DNA of 26,329 nucleotides from Actinobacillus sp. (GCA_020026075.1 JAHHQZ010000024.1:1-26329); one strand, 5' to 3'; counted from the first letter of the stretch, positions 15,211 to 22,707 are shown. Translations and numbers: made by a program. The notes: generated from the sequence alone by a model not told the origin.

Positions 15211-15474
15211 ATTGACTTTACTCTTTTTTATTACAGTATTTGCTCAGGAAAGTTTAAAAGATATTCTGTTGTGAGATCTAAATAATCAAGCAGCTTCCCT
15301 TAATCAATATTAAGGAAAATCCGTATATAAAGCTTGGGCATCTTAGTGTCTGTTTTGTTGAGATGGGTTAGCTGATCTAGATAAACTGAGCGAAGAAAAG
15401 AGAATAATTTTACAGTAGTTACGATTGTTTCACCAATCCAGCGAGGTGAAAAAATACGGAATATTTTTAAATAA
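15191..15474 (+). pseudogene. Broken TlpA/PilB-type exported thioredoxin gene
   Basis: Starting at ATG 15191, inside the end of the MsrB-like gene, a signal peptide MRNYLSKLTLLFFITVFA is followed by QESLKDILL and then TGA (15272-15274). Reading on in the same frame gives DLNNQAASLNQY-stop-GKSVYKAWAS-stop-CLFC-stop-DGLADLDKLSEEK, with stops at 15311, 15344 and 15359. After a frameshift near 15400 it gives ENNFTVVTIVSPIQRGEK and a stop at 15472. This matches the thioredoxin domain of PilB/MsrAB-associated proteins (VYVKxWASWCxxC...VVTIVSPG). The Trp of WCxxC has become TAG. The C-terminal part is missing. It would have supplied electrons to MsrAB. Confidence 0.75.
15298..15315. other. Short palindrome within the broken thioredoxin gene
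   Basis: CCTTAAT (15298-15304) and ATTAAGG (15309-15315) pair perfectly around CAAT. It is AT-rich and short, lies within decayed coding DNA, and probably has no function. Confidence 0.25.
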
Positions 15475-15477
15475 ATG

Positions 15478-15509
15478 AAGGTTGGAATTTTTTCTAAAAT
15501 TCTAGCCTT
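15478..15509. repeat. Dispersed palindromic repeat, copy 7 (degenerate)
   Basis: AAGGTTGGAATTTT (15478-15491) and AAAATTCTAGCCTT (15496-15509) pair except at two positions. It is a drifted member of the family. It lies four bases after the broken thioredoxin frame, where a terminator of the old operon would be expected. Confidence 0.65.
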
Positions 15510-15574
15510 TAATTTATATGCTATTGCTGAAAATTTTATCGCTAGAATGCGTTTTTTCACTAATAAAAAACAGG

Positions 15575-15580
15575 TATAAT
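15575..15580 (+). promoter_or_regulatory. Candidate -10 box of the yciCBA-yciI promoter
   Basis: A perfect TATAAT at 15575-15580, 34 bases before the yciC start. The -35 is weak (TTTTTC/TTTTCA around 15553-15559). It lies beyond the decayed stress locus, so the yci genes probably have their own promoter. Confidence 0.5.
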
Positions 15581-15613
15581 GCCACGCATTTTAGCTAAAT
15601 TTTTGGAGATTTT

Positions 15614-16384
15614 ATGAAGTACAACTTCACTTCCTTGTTTAAAGACAGTGTTAATTTTGTGCGAAATCAGTGGCGTTTTGCGATGCAAATTTCTTTAATC
15701 TACACTCTTGTAACGCTCATCAGTCAACTATTACTGCGTGAATACATGCCCCCAGCTTTAGCTGGATTGCTTGCCAACGGGGCGCCAATTCCTTTTGAAA
15801 ACCTATCCGAACTACAATCCCCTACACAATGGCTCTTTGTCATTCTCTTTTATCTTATTGCAACCTTTCTTATTTATGCGGTTGGTTTTTCCCGTATTCA
15901 TCAAATTAGCACCCAGCGTGTTACATCTTGGGGACAATTGTTTTCTCAACTTTTACCACGTTTGGGCGGTTTCTTCCTGATTATCGTGCTATTGGGCATA
16001 CCTTTAATGATGGGCTTTGCCCAAGTCGTATTAGGGGTGGTTAGCCAAGCGGTAAGTTTTGGTGAACTATTTTCTTTAATTATTGGCTTAATTATTTTTG
16101 TCCGTTTTAATTTAACGCCATTAGATTATTTAGTCAGTAACCGAAAATTCGCTGAATCTCTTCGTTCGCAATGGATATTAGGTATTGGTCAAAGTGGACA
16201 ACTTGTTTTATTTTGTTTGATTAACTATTTATTTTTTAGTTACTTAGGCAATTTATTCTTACTTATTCCACATAATAACTTTGTTATGTTGACGATCGTA
16301 ACTTGGCTAAATGCTTTTATTAGCGTATTTTCTTGGATATTTACATACCGTTTTTATAGTTTATTTGTAAATAGTAAATCTTAA
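15614..16384 (+). CDS. yciC: YciC (UPF0259) family inner-membrane protein
   Basis: Polytopic membrane protein of 256 residues with about six hydrophobic segments. The N-terminal SLFKDSVNFVRNQWR, the central FSRIHQISTQ and the C-terminal WLNAFISVFSWIFTYRFYSLF are typical of YciC. The molecular function is not established; links to the cell envelope have been proposed for its enterobacterial relatives. GGAGATTTT precedes the ATG. It leads a four-gene set yciC-yciB-yciA-yciI with small gaps, a grouping I recall in other Pasteurellaceae. Confidence 0.85.
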   Translation: MKYNFTSLFKDSVNFVRNQWRFAMQISLIYTLVTLISQLLLREYMPPALAGLLANGAPIPFENLSELQSPTQWLFVILFYLIATFLIYAVGFSRIHQISTQRVTSWGQLFSQLLPRLGGFFLIIVLLGIPLMMGFAQVVLGVVSQAVSFGELFSLIIGLIIFVRFNLTPLDYLVSNRKFAESLRSQWILGIGQSGQLVLFCLINYLFFSYLGNLFLLIPHNNFVMLTIVTWLNAFISVFSWIFTYRFYSLFVNSKS

Positions 16385-16406
16385 ACTCACTTAGTATAAG
16401 GCTATT

Positions 16407-16943
16407 ATGAAACCATTACTTGATTTTATCCCCCTAATTTTATTCTTTATTGTTTATAAAATGGTAGGGGTGCGTGAAGCAGCCATAACCCTTGCTATTG
16501 CAACAGTTATTCAGTTGATTTTACTTAAATTAATTTATAAGCGAACAGATAAACAAGCGTGGATAATGGGGGTGAGTGTTGTATTTTTCGGCTCACTAAC
16601 AGCTTATTTTAATGATTTAGAATTTCTTAAATGGAAAGTCAGTATTGTTTATGCACTATTTGCATTAATTTTATTGATTAGCCAATGGGGGTTTAAGAAA
16701 AATTTAATTAAAGAAATGTTGGGTAAAGAGTTAACTTTACCAATAAATGCTTGGAATAAGATCAATTTAGGCTGGGCAATATTCTTTATTGGTTGTATGC
16801 TGCTGAATATTTATATAAGTTTGAATTTTTCTAATGATGTATGGGTGGATTTTAAAACATTTGGGATTTTCGGATTAAGTTTATTAGCAACATTATGTAC
16901 TGGTGTATATATTTATTTATTCACTAAATCCTACAAACAATAA
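16407..16943 (+). CDS. yciB: YciB/septation protein A, inner-membrane
   Basis: A 178-residue protein with five or six membrane helices. MKPLLDFIPLILFFIVYK at the start, AWIMGVSVVFFGSLTAYFND in the middle and WNKINLGWAIFF towards the end are the YciB/IspZ family signature. Homologues interact with cell-elongation and division proteins and influence envelope integrity. The gene begins 22 bases after yciC and ends ten bases before yciA, so one transcript is likely. Confidence 0.93.
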   Translation: MKPLLDFIPLILFFIVYKMVGVREAAITLAIATVIQLILLKLIYKRTDKQAWIMGVSVVFFGSLTAYFNDLEFLKWKVSIVYALFALILLISQWGFKKNLIKEMLGKELTLPINAWNKINLGWAIFFIGCMLLNIYISLNFSNDVWVDFKTFGIFGLSLLATLCTGVYIYLFTKSYKQ

Positions 16944-16953
16944 GAGAGGCACT

Positions 16954-17454
16954 ATGACTTTTGAAACGATTATAACACCTGCTTATGAAGCTTATCATTC
17001 TAAGGATAAAAAGGCGCAACCTTTAGGTTTTCCCTCTAAGCAAAATGTGCTTTTACGCACTGTGGCAATGCCTGCGGATACCAATGCCAATGGGGATATT
17101 TTTGGTGGTTGGATTATGTCGCAAATGGATTTAGGCGGTGCGGTTTTGGCAAAAGAAATTGCACAAGGGCGTGTCGTAACGGTAGCAGTGGAAGATATGG
17201 TGTTTCATTCGCCTGTAGCGGTGGGGGACGTGGTTTGTTGCTACGGTAAGCTATTGAAACTTGGACGTTCATCTATTGAAATTCAAGTAGAAGTTTGGGT
17301 AAAAAAAGTATCTACAGATCCGATTGGAATGCGATTTCGAGTGACAGAAGCGGTGTTTAAATATGTGGCAGTGGATAAGGCCGGTAAATCTCGCCCAGTG
17401 CCGAGAGAAAATAATGACGAATTAGCAGAGGCGATTCGATTAGCCAGTTTGTAA
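16954..17454 (+). CDS. yciA: Acyl-CoA thioesterase YciA
   Basis: Hotdog-fold hydrolase that cleaves a broad range of acyl-CoA esters; the H. influenzae homologue is a characterised hexamer. With the start at ATG 16954 (AGAGAGGCACT upstream) it has 166 residues. The upstream in-frame ATG at 16903 lies within yciB and has no better ribosome site. The family core is NANGDIFGGWIMSQMDLGGAVLA, with the catalytic Asn/Asp region, followed by VEDMVFHSPVAVGDVVCCYG. Its grouping with yciC and yciB suggests a membrane-lipid role, which remains inference. Confidence 0.94.
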   Translation: MTFETIITPAYEAYHSKDKKAQPLGFPSKQNVLLRTVAMPADTNANGDIFGGWIMSQMDLGGAVLAKEIAQGRVVTVAVEDMVFHSPVAVGDVVCCYGKLLKLGRSSIEIQVEVWVKKVSTDPIGMRFRVTEAVFKYVAVDKAGKSRPVPRENNDELAEAIRLASL

Positions 17455-17480
17455 AACCAGTAAAATCAATGGAGGAAACA

Positions 17481-17777
17481 ATGTATTATGTAATTTTTGC
17501 TTGTGATCGCCCCGACACATTAGACGCACGCTTAGCGGTTCGACCAGCACATTTAGAACGTTTGAAAAAACTACAAGCGGAAGGGCGTTTGCTTACCGCA
17601 GGTCCAAACCCTATTGTTGACGGTAAGAACGATGGTAAAGCAGGCTTTACGGGGTCTACGGTTATTGCTGAATTCGATAGCTGGGAGGACGCACACGCTT
17701 GGGCGTTAGCGGATCCTTATGTAGAGGCTGGTGTGTATGGTGATGTGTTCGTTAAGCCATTCATCAACGTATTTTAA
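17481..17777 (+). CDS. yciI: YciI family protein
   Basis: Small protein of 98 residues with a ferredoxin-like dimeric alpha/beta barrel (YCII domain). MYYVIFACDRPDTLDARLAVRPAHLERL carries the conserved Asp and His (RPAHL) of the family, and ADPYVEAGVYGDVFVKPF is the typical end. The start at 17481 follows GGAGGAAACA; the ATG at 17469 overlaps that ribosome site and is rejected. Biochemical function is not firmly known. Some relatives act as dehalogenase-like or peroxidase-like enzymes. It is the last gene of the yci set before a strong terminator. Confidence 0.92.
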   Translation: MYYVIFACDRPDTLDARLAVRPAHLERLKKLQAEGRLLTAGPNPIVDGKNDGKAGFTGSTVIAEFDSWEDAHAWALADPYVEAGVYGDVFVKPFINVF

Positions 17778-17800
17778 TCGATACGTATAAAAGCATATAA

Positions 17801-17844
17801 AAAGTAAGGCCGGAATTTTTGCGAAAATTCCGGCCTTGCTTTTT
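17801..17844. terminator. Bidirectional terminator, dispersed repeat copy 8
   Basis: Perfect 14-base arms AAGGCCGGAATTTT (17806-17819) and AAAATTCCGGCCTT (17824-17837) with a four-base loop, followed by CTTTTT on the plus strand and ACTTTTTAT on the minus. It serves yciI (plus) and epmA (minus), and its T-tract overlaps the epmA stop codon. This is the most regular compact member of the family. Confidence 0.9.
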
Positions 17845-18859
17845 AGGCAATTTCAATATCAAAAGAAATCACTTCGTCAATACTTTTCGCACCAAGTGCG
17901 AGCATCATTAAACGATCGACTCCTAACGCAACCCCTGAACAGTTCGGTAACCCTGCTTTCAAGGCAGCCAAGAAACGAGCATCGATGGCATTTTCAGGTA
18001 AGCCTAATGCCGCACGCATTTTATTATCTTCTTCAAAACGATGTTTTTGCTCTTTGTAATCCGTTAGTTCCGTAAAGCCATTTGCGAGCTCCATTCCTTT
18101 GTAATAAAACTCGAAACGCTCCGCCACACGTAAATCTTCTGAGCTTAATTGGGCAAGCGCAGCTTGCGAGGCAGGGAAGTGATAAACGGCCACTGGATGT
18201 TCTTGACCGATTTGTGGCTCGACCACTTCACTAAATAAAAATTCCAGCAAGGTATCACGGTCGGAATTTTCAGCGTCCATATAATTGGCTTGCTGGGCGC
18301 GTTTGCAAAGTGCCTCATCGCTTGCACTGAGCGGATCTAACCCGACACATTGCTCAAAAATGAACTGATAGCTCACCATTTCAGTCGCAGGGCAGTCCAA
18401 AATCTCTTGGAGTAGGTCATCTACTTCATTGATAAGGCGATACATATCAAAAAATGGTCGGTACCATTCCAGCATTGTAAATTCAGGGTTGTGTTTTTTG
18501 CCCGCTTCTTCGTTACGAAAAACTTTGCAAATCTGAAAAATTGGCCCACTCCCCGCCGCAAGCAAACGTTTCATATGGTATTCAGGGCTGGTGGAAAGGA
18601 ACAATGTTTCAGGATCTTTTTTGAACGGTGCGATGTACTGCGTAGAGAAACTTTGAATATGCACATCGCTCACACCGTAATGGCTAAGAATAGGCGTTGA
18701 TACTTCCAACAATCCACGTTCACGGAAAAAGCGGCGGATAACTTCAGTAATTTTGGCTCGTGCCAGTAGGTTTTTAATAGGGGCAGACGGACGCCATTGA
18801 TCTTGGGTGTTGGCTAGGGTTGGGTCAAAAAAAATGGTTGAGTCGTTTTTGTTTAACAT
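17843..18859 (-). CDS. epmA: EF-P--(R)-beta-lysine ligase (EpmA/PoxA/GenX)
   Basis: Lysyl-tRNA-synthetase-like enzyme lacking the anticodon-binding domain. It attaches (R)-beta-lysine to a Lys of elongation factor P, which relieves ribosome stalling at proline runs. The 338 residues contain class II motifs: FFRERGLLEVSTPILS (motif 1), FRNEEAGKKHNPEFTMLEWYRP (motif 2) and GVALGVDRLMMLALG (motif 3). The protein is a little longer than the 325-residue E. coli form because of about 12 extra N-terminal residues. It is divergent from frdA, as in E. coli. Repeat cores AAAATTCC (18238) and GGAATTTT (18263) occur inside the gene, oriented opposite to the hairpin copies. Confidence 0.95.
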   Translation of the reverse strand: MLNKNDSTIFFDPTLANTQDQWRPSAPIKNLLARAKITEVIRRFFRERGLLEVSTPILSHYGVSDVHIQSFSTQYIAPFKKDPETLFLSTSPEYHMKRLLAAGSGPIFQICKVFRNEEAGKKHNPEFTMLEWYRPFFDMYRLINEVDDLLQEILDCPATEMVSYQFIFEQCVGLDPLSASDEALCKRAQQANYMDAENSDRDTLLEFLFSEVVEPQIGQEHPVAVYHFPASQAALAQLSSEDLRVAERFEFYYKGMELANGFTELTDYKEQKHRFEEDNKMRAALGLPENAIDARFLAALKAGLPNCSGVALGVDRLMMLALGAKSIDEVISFDIEIA

Positions 18860-18889
18860 AAAAATTCATCTTTTATTGGTTGAAAAATA

Positions 18890-18914
18890 ACGTTTATAAG
18901 CAGCTTATAAACGT
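18890..18914. promoter_or_regulatory. Perfect 25-base palindrome in the epmA-frdA spacer
   Basis: ACGTTTATAAG (18890-18900) and CTTATAAACGT (18904-18914) are perfect inverted copies separated by CAG. A related AACGTTATAA occurs at 18982-18991. It is 31 bases upstream of the epmA start. It could be an operator for a dimeric regulator or a leader hairpin for epmA. No known factor is assigned. Confidence 0.55.
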
Positions 18915-19013
18915 GTTGTACGTGTATTTTACCATTATTTTTTTTGCTGGCGTAAACTTAGAAAAAGATGATTATGAAATAAACGTTATAAAAATGTTAA
19001 GAATACTAAACTA

Positions 19014-19027
19014 TTGATAATTATTCT
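19014..19027 (+). promoter_or_regulatory. Possible FNR half-site upstream of frdA
   Basis: TTGAT followed by AATT and ATTCT at 19014-19027. The first half matches the FNR consensus TTGAT-N4-ATCAA exactly and the second half poorly. FNR control of frd is expected from other bacteria, but this site alone is weak. Confidence 0.3.
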
Positions 19028-19045
19028 TTTTTAATTTGTTAGTGA

Positions 19046-19067
19046 AATTTGAAGTAGATCACATTTT
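19046..19067 (+). promoter_or_regulatory. Near-consensus CRP binding site upstream of frdABCD
   Basis: The 22 bases AAATTTGA-AGTAGA-TCACATTT match the CRP consensus AAATGTGA-TCTAGA-TCACATTT at 19 of 22 positions. The site is centred about 134 bases before the frdA start codon. A possible -10 (TATACG, 19101-19106) lies about 45 bases from its centre. This suggests catabolite control of fumarate reductase, but the transcription start is not known. Confidence 0.7.
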
Positions 19068-19190
19068 TAAACATTCGTGGGCGTTTTAGGTAATTTTTGT
19101 TATACGAATTAGGCGAAAAGTGGCAAAATAATGGGGCTTTTAGGAGCAAATTTTACTTTCTTTTTATCTATCTATTTGTTGGAGGATATC

Positions 19191-21032
19191 GTGCAAATCG
19201 AAGAAACTGTCAATGTCGATATTGCGATTGTGGGCGCCGGTGGTGGTGGTTTGAGAGCTGCGATTGCCGCGGCCGTTGAAAATCCAAATCTAAAAATTGC
19301 TTTAATCTCCAAAGTTTATCCAATGCGTAGCCATACGGTTGCGGCGGAAGGTGGTGCAGCTGCTGTTATTAAACCTGAAGATTCCTATGAAAAACATTTC
19401 CACGACACCGTTGCTGGTGGTGACTGGCTTTGTGAACAGGATTTGGTGGAATATTTTGTAAAACATTCCCCTGTAGAAATGACACAGCTTGAACGTTGGG
19501 GCTGTCCGTGGAGTCGTAAACAAGATGGCGATGTAAACGTACGCCGTTTTGGTGGTATGAAAATTGAACGTACTTGGTTTGCGGCGGATAAAACAGGTTT
19601 CCATTTACTTCATACGCTATTCCAAACTTCAATGCAATATCCACAAATTGAGCGTTTTGATGAACATTTTGTGTTAGATATTTTAGTTGATGATGGCCAA
19701 GCACGAGGTGTGGTTGCGATTGATATGATGGAAGGTCGCCTTGTTCAAATCAATGCGAAAGCTGTAGTTATTGCCACTGGTGGTGGCTGTCGTTCTTTCC
19801 GTTTCAATACCAACGGCGGTATTGTAACTGGGGATGGTTTATCTATGGCTTATCGTCACGGTGTACCACTACGTGATATGGAATTTGTACAGTATCACCC
19901 AACAGGTCTACCAAATACTGGTATTTTGATGACTGAAGGTTGTCGTGGTGAGGGTGGTATTTTGGTGAATAAAGATGGCTATCGTTATTTACAAGATTAC
20001 GGTCTAGGACCAGAAACTCCAATCGGTAAACCAGAAAATAAATATATGGAGTTGGGGCCGCGCGATAAAGTATCCCAAGCATTTTGGCAAGAATGGCGTA
20101 AAGGTAATACGCTCAAAACAGCCAAAGGCGTAGACGTTGTTCATCTAGATTTACGTCATTTAGGTGAGAAATACTTGCACGAACGTTTACCATTTATTTG
20201 TGAATTAGCACAAGCTTATGAAGGCGTTGACCCAGTTAAGGCTCCAATTCCTGTGCGTCCAGTGGTTCACTACACAATGGGCGGTATTGAAGTGGACCTC
20301 AACTGTGAAACTCGTATTAAAGGCTTATTTGCGGTGGGTGAATGTGCCTCTTCGGGCTTGCACGGTGCGAACCGTTTAGGTTCTAACTCATTAGCAGAAT
20401 TAGTTGTTCTTGGCCGTGTTGCTGGGGAACAAGCAGCACAACGTGCAATGGAAGCTCCATTGGTAAACCAAGCTGCGATTGATAAACAAGCGAAAGATGT
20501 GGTTAGTCGCCTAGAAGCACTTTATAAACAAGAAGGGAATGAGTCTTGGTCAAGCATTCGTGATGAAATGGGCGATTCAATGGAAGAAGGCTGTGGTATT
20601 TATCGTACGCAAGAAAGTATGCAACAAACGGTAGATAAAATTGCAGAACTCAAAGAACGCTATAAAAAAATCAAAATTCAAGACCATTCCAATGTGTTTA
20701 ATACCAATGCCTTATATACTATTGAATTAGGCTATATTCTTGACGTTGCACAATCTATTGCAAATTCTGCGATTGAACGTAAAGAATCTCGTGGTGCTCA
20801 TCAACGTTTAGATTACACCGAACGTGATGATAAAAATTACCTTAAACACACCCTTGCTTTCTACAATGCAGATGGAGCCCCAACCATTCAATATAGCGAT
20901 GTGAAAATTACCACTTCTCAACCTGCAAAACGAGTTTACGGTGCAGAAGCAGAAAAAATGGAAGCTGCTGAAAAAAAAGCAGTAGTAGAACACGCTATCC
21001 AAGAACAAAAAGAGGAGCAAAACAATGGCTAA
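19191..21032 (+). CDS. frdA: Fumarate reductase flavoprotein subunit
   Basis: Catalytic subunit of the anaerobic quinol:fumarate reductase, facing the cytoplasm. A GTG start at 19191 is chosen because GGAGG lies at 19181-19185 and the protein then aligns with the E. coli N-terminus. The ATG at 19131 would add about 20 hydrophobic residues with no good ribosome site. The product has 613 residues. It shows the dinucleotide fold GAGGGG (15-20), the covalent FAD His48 in MRSHTVAAEGG, the substrate-site segments DMEFVQYHPTGLP and ILMTEGCRGEGG, and RPVVHYTMGGIEVD. Its last codons overlap frdB by eight bases. Confidence 0.97.
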   Translation: MQIEETVNVDIAIVGAGGGGLRAAIAAAVENPNLKIALISKVYPMRSHTVAAEGGAAAVIKPEDSYEKHFHDTVAGGDWLCEQDLVEYFVKHSPVEMTQLERWGCPWSRKQDGDVNVRRFGGMKIERTWFAADKTGFHLLHTLFQTSMQYPQIERFDEHFVLDILVDDGQARGVVAIDMMEGRLVQINAKAVVIATGGGCRSFRFNTNGGIVTGDGLSMAYRHGVPLRDMEFVQYHPTGLPNTGILMTEGCRGEGGILVNKDGYRYLQDYGLGPETPIGKPENKYMELGPRDKVSQAFWQEWRKGNTLKTAKGVDVVHLDLRHLGEKYLHERLPFICELAQAYEGVDPVKAPIPVRPVVHYTMGGIEVDLNCETRIKGLFAVGECASSGLHGANRLGSNSLAELVVLGRVAGEQAAQRAMEAPLVNQAAIDKQAKDVVSRLEALYKQEGNESWSSIRDEMGDSMEEGCGIYRTQESMQQTVDKIAELKERYKKIKIQDHSNVFNTNALYTIELGYILDVAQSIANSAIERKESRGAHQRLDYTERDDKNYLKHTLAFYNADGAPTIQYSDVKITTSQPAKRVYGAEAEKMEAAEKKAVVEHAIQEQKEEQNNG

Positions 21033-21795
21033 AGATAATTTGATGACCGTTGAAGTTTTGCGCTACAACCCAGAAGTTGACGAAAAACCGTACCTCAAAT
21101 CATTTAAAGTGCCTTACGATAGTCAAACCTCTTTATTAGATGCGTTAGGCTACATTAAAGATAAACTTGACCCAGAACTTTCTTACCGTTGGTCTTGCCG
21201 TATGGCGATTTGTGGTTCGTGCGGAATGATGGTTAATGGTAAACCCAAATTAGCCTGTAAGACGTTCTTACGAGATTTTAGTGGGCATATGCGTATTGAG
21301 CCATTGGCTAATTTCCCTATTGAGCGTGATTTAATTGTGGATCTCACACAATTTATTGAAAGTTTGGAAAGCATCAAGCCGTACATTATTGGTAACAAAG
21401 CCCCTGAACTAGATGGCAAACCACATCCATCTGAAGAACTAGCGAAAAGTCGTACTAAACAAACGCCACATCAATTAGAAAAATATCGTCAATTTTCTAT
21501 GTGTATTAACTGTGGTTTATGTTATGCCGCTTGTCCACAATTTGGTTTGAATCCTGAATTTTTAGGACCTGCTGCAATCACCTTAGCACGCCGTTATAAC
21601 TTGGATAACCGTGATCACGGTCAAGAAGAACGTATGAAACTACTCAACAGCGAAAATGGTGTTTGGAGCTGTACCTTTGTTGGCTACTGTTCAGAAGTTT
21701 GTCCAAAACACGTTGATCCAGCATCCGGTGTGAACCAAGGTAAAGTAGAAAGCGCACAAGACTTTGTGATTGCGATGTTGAAACCGAGTAAATAA
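21025..21795 (+). CDS. frdB: Fumarate reductase iron-sulfur subunit
   Basis: Carries electrons from menaquinol to FrdA through three clusters. The 256 residues hold the [2Fe-2S] ligands Cys58, Cys63, Cys66 and Cys78 (SCRMAICGSCGMMVNG). The C-terminal cysteines for the [4Fe-4S] and [3Fe-4S] clusters are Cys160, 163, 166 and 170 (CINCGLCYAACP), Cys216, Cys222 and Cys226 (CTFVGYCSEVCP). The start overlaps the end of frdA (GAGGAGC upstream), implying coupled translation. All cluster ligands expected for FrdB are present. Confidence 0.97.
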   Translation: MAKDNLMTVEVLRYNPEVDEKPYLKSFKVPYDSQTSLLDALGYIKDKLDPELSYRWSCRMAICGSCGMMVNGKPKLACKTFLRDFSGHMRIEPLANFPIERDLIVDLTQFIESLESIKPYIIGNKAPELDGKPHPSEELAKSRTKQTPHQLEKYRQFSMCINCGLCYAACPQFGLNPEFLGPAAITLARRYNLDNRDHGQEERMKLLNSENGVWSCTFVGYCSEVCPKHVDPASGVNQGKVESAQDFVIAMLKPSK

Positions 21796-21805
21796 GGAGC
21801 AGGAA

Positions 21806-22258
21806 ATGACTGAACCAACTACTAAACGCAAAAGATATGTGCGTGAAGTAAAAGCGAGCTGGTGGAAAAAGAATGGTTTCTACAAACTATATATTGTTCG
21901 TGAAATGACAGCTATTCCAACTTTATGGTTTAGCTTGGTACTTTTATATGGCGTAATTTGCATTGCACAAGCAGGGATTGCAACAGGACATACAAATAAT
22001 GGTTTTTCCTTTGATGTCTTTATGCAAGCATTTGGATCCTTTGTCACGTTCTTACAAAACCCTATTGTGGTGATTTTAAATATCATCACATTAGGTGCGG
22101 CGATATTGAATACATTCACGTATTTTAATATGACGCCAAAAGTAATGAATATTGTCGTTGGCGACAGCAAATTAAATCCAATGGTCATTACTGCATTGCT
22201 TTGGGTGATCACCATTATCGTTAGTATTGTTGCACTTGTGCTACTTTACATTGTTTAG
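21806..22258 (+). CDS. frdC: Fumarate reductase membrane anchor subunit C
   Basis: One of two small membrane anchors that bind menaquinol and hold FrdAB at the inner membrane. It has 150 residues with three hydrophobic segments at about 40-58, 82-102 and 124-148. The conserved start region is KRKRYVREVKASWWKKNGFYKLYIVREMTAIPTLWF, including the Glu of the quinol site. It is longer than the roughly 131 residues of E. coli FrdC. The extra length seems to be in the loop around residues 63-80 and at the ends. AAGGAGCAGGAA precedes the ATG. Confidence 0.95.
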   Translation: MTEPTTKRKRYVREVKASWWKKNGFYKLYIVREMTAIPTLWFSLVLLYGVICIAQAGIATGHTNNGFSFDVFMQAFGSFVTFLQNPIVVILNIITLGAAILNTFTYFNMTPKVMNIVVGDSKLNPMVITALLWVITIIVSIVALVLLYIV

Positions 22259-22267
22259 GAGAGTCCA

Positions 22268-22615
22268 ATGAAAGATGTAAAACGTTCTAACGAACCTGTT
22301 GTTTGGTTACTATTCGGTGCTGGTACAACCATTAGTGCAATCGTTTTTCCAGTGCTTATTTTAATCTTAGGGTTCTTGTTACCATTTGGTTTACTAAGCC
22401 CAGCGGCATTACCTGCAATTTTCGTATTCAGCCACTCCATTATCGGTAAGCTAATTTTATTAGCGATATTGATTTTCCCAGTATGGGGTTCGTGTCACCG
22501 TATTCATCACGGCTTACACGATTTCAAAATCCATTTACCAGGCAGTGGTGCAATTTTCTACGGTTTAGCAGGGCTTTACTCTGTAATCGCTGCATTTGCT
22601 GTACTTAGCATCTAA
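22268..22615 (+). CDS. frdD: Fumarate reductase membrane anchor subunit D
   Basis: Second membrane anchor of fumarate reductase, 115 residues with three helices. MKDVKRSNEPVVWLLFGAGTTISAIVFP is the standard N-terminus and the HRIHHGLHDFKIH segment carries the conserved histidines. It starts nine bases after frdC (AGGAGAGTCC) and ends the frdABCD operon, which is closed by repeat copy 9. All four subunits are intact, so anaerobic fumarate respiration is likely. Confidence 0.96.
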   Translation: MKDVKRSNEPVVWLLFGAGTTISAIVFPVLILILGFLLPFGLLSPAALPAIFVFSHSIIGKLILLAILIFPVWGSCHRIHHGLHDFKIHLPGSGAIFYGLAGLYSVIAAFAVLSI

Positions 22616-22651
22616 TAAACAACGATTTTTTGCTAAGAAAGCCTAAAAAAG

Positions 22652-22692
22652 AAGGTCGGAATTTTCGTAAAAATTCCGACCTTTGTTTTTTT
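22652..22692 (+). terminator. frd operon terminator, dispersed repeat copy 9
   Basis: Perfect 14-base arms AAGGTCGGAATTTT (22652-22665) and AAAATTCCGACCTT (22670-22683) with a four-base loop, then a seven-T run at 22686-22692. On the minus strand, CCTTCTTTTTTAGG gives a second T-run (A-run at 22645-22650), so it also suits the convergent small gene at 22708. Confidence 0.9.
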
Positions 22693-22707
22693 AGTGAAAT
22701 GTTAAAC

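Noticed and set aside
15300..15560. 86-codon minus-strand open frame beyond the MsrB-like gene
   Set aside because: The opposite strand reads as a broken thioredoxin gene through the same bases, which explains the composition; the frame also spans repeat copy 7.
16044..16052. CCAAGCGGT as an Actinobacillus-type uptake sequence
   Set aside because: It is one mismatch from ACAAGCGGT, lies inside yciC and is isolated; one near match is not meaningful.
19131..19190. Upstream ATG extending frdA by a hydrophobic 20-residue segment
   Set aside because: FrdA is cytoplasmic-facing with no signal peptide in known homologues, and GGAGG sits correctly before the GTG at 19191.
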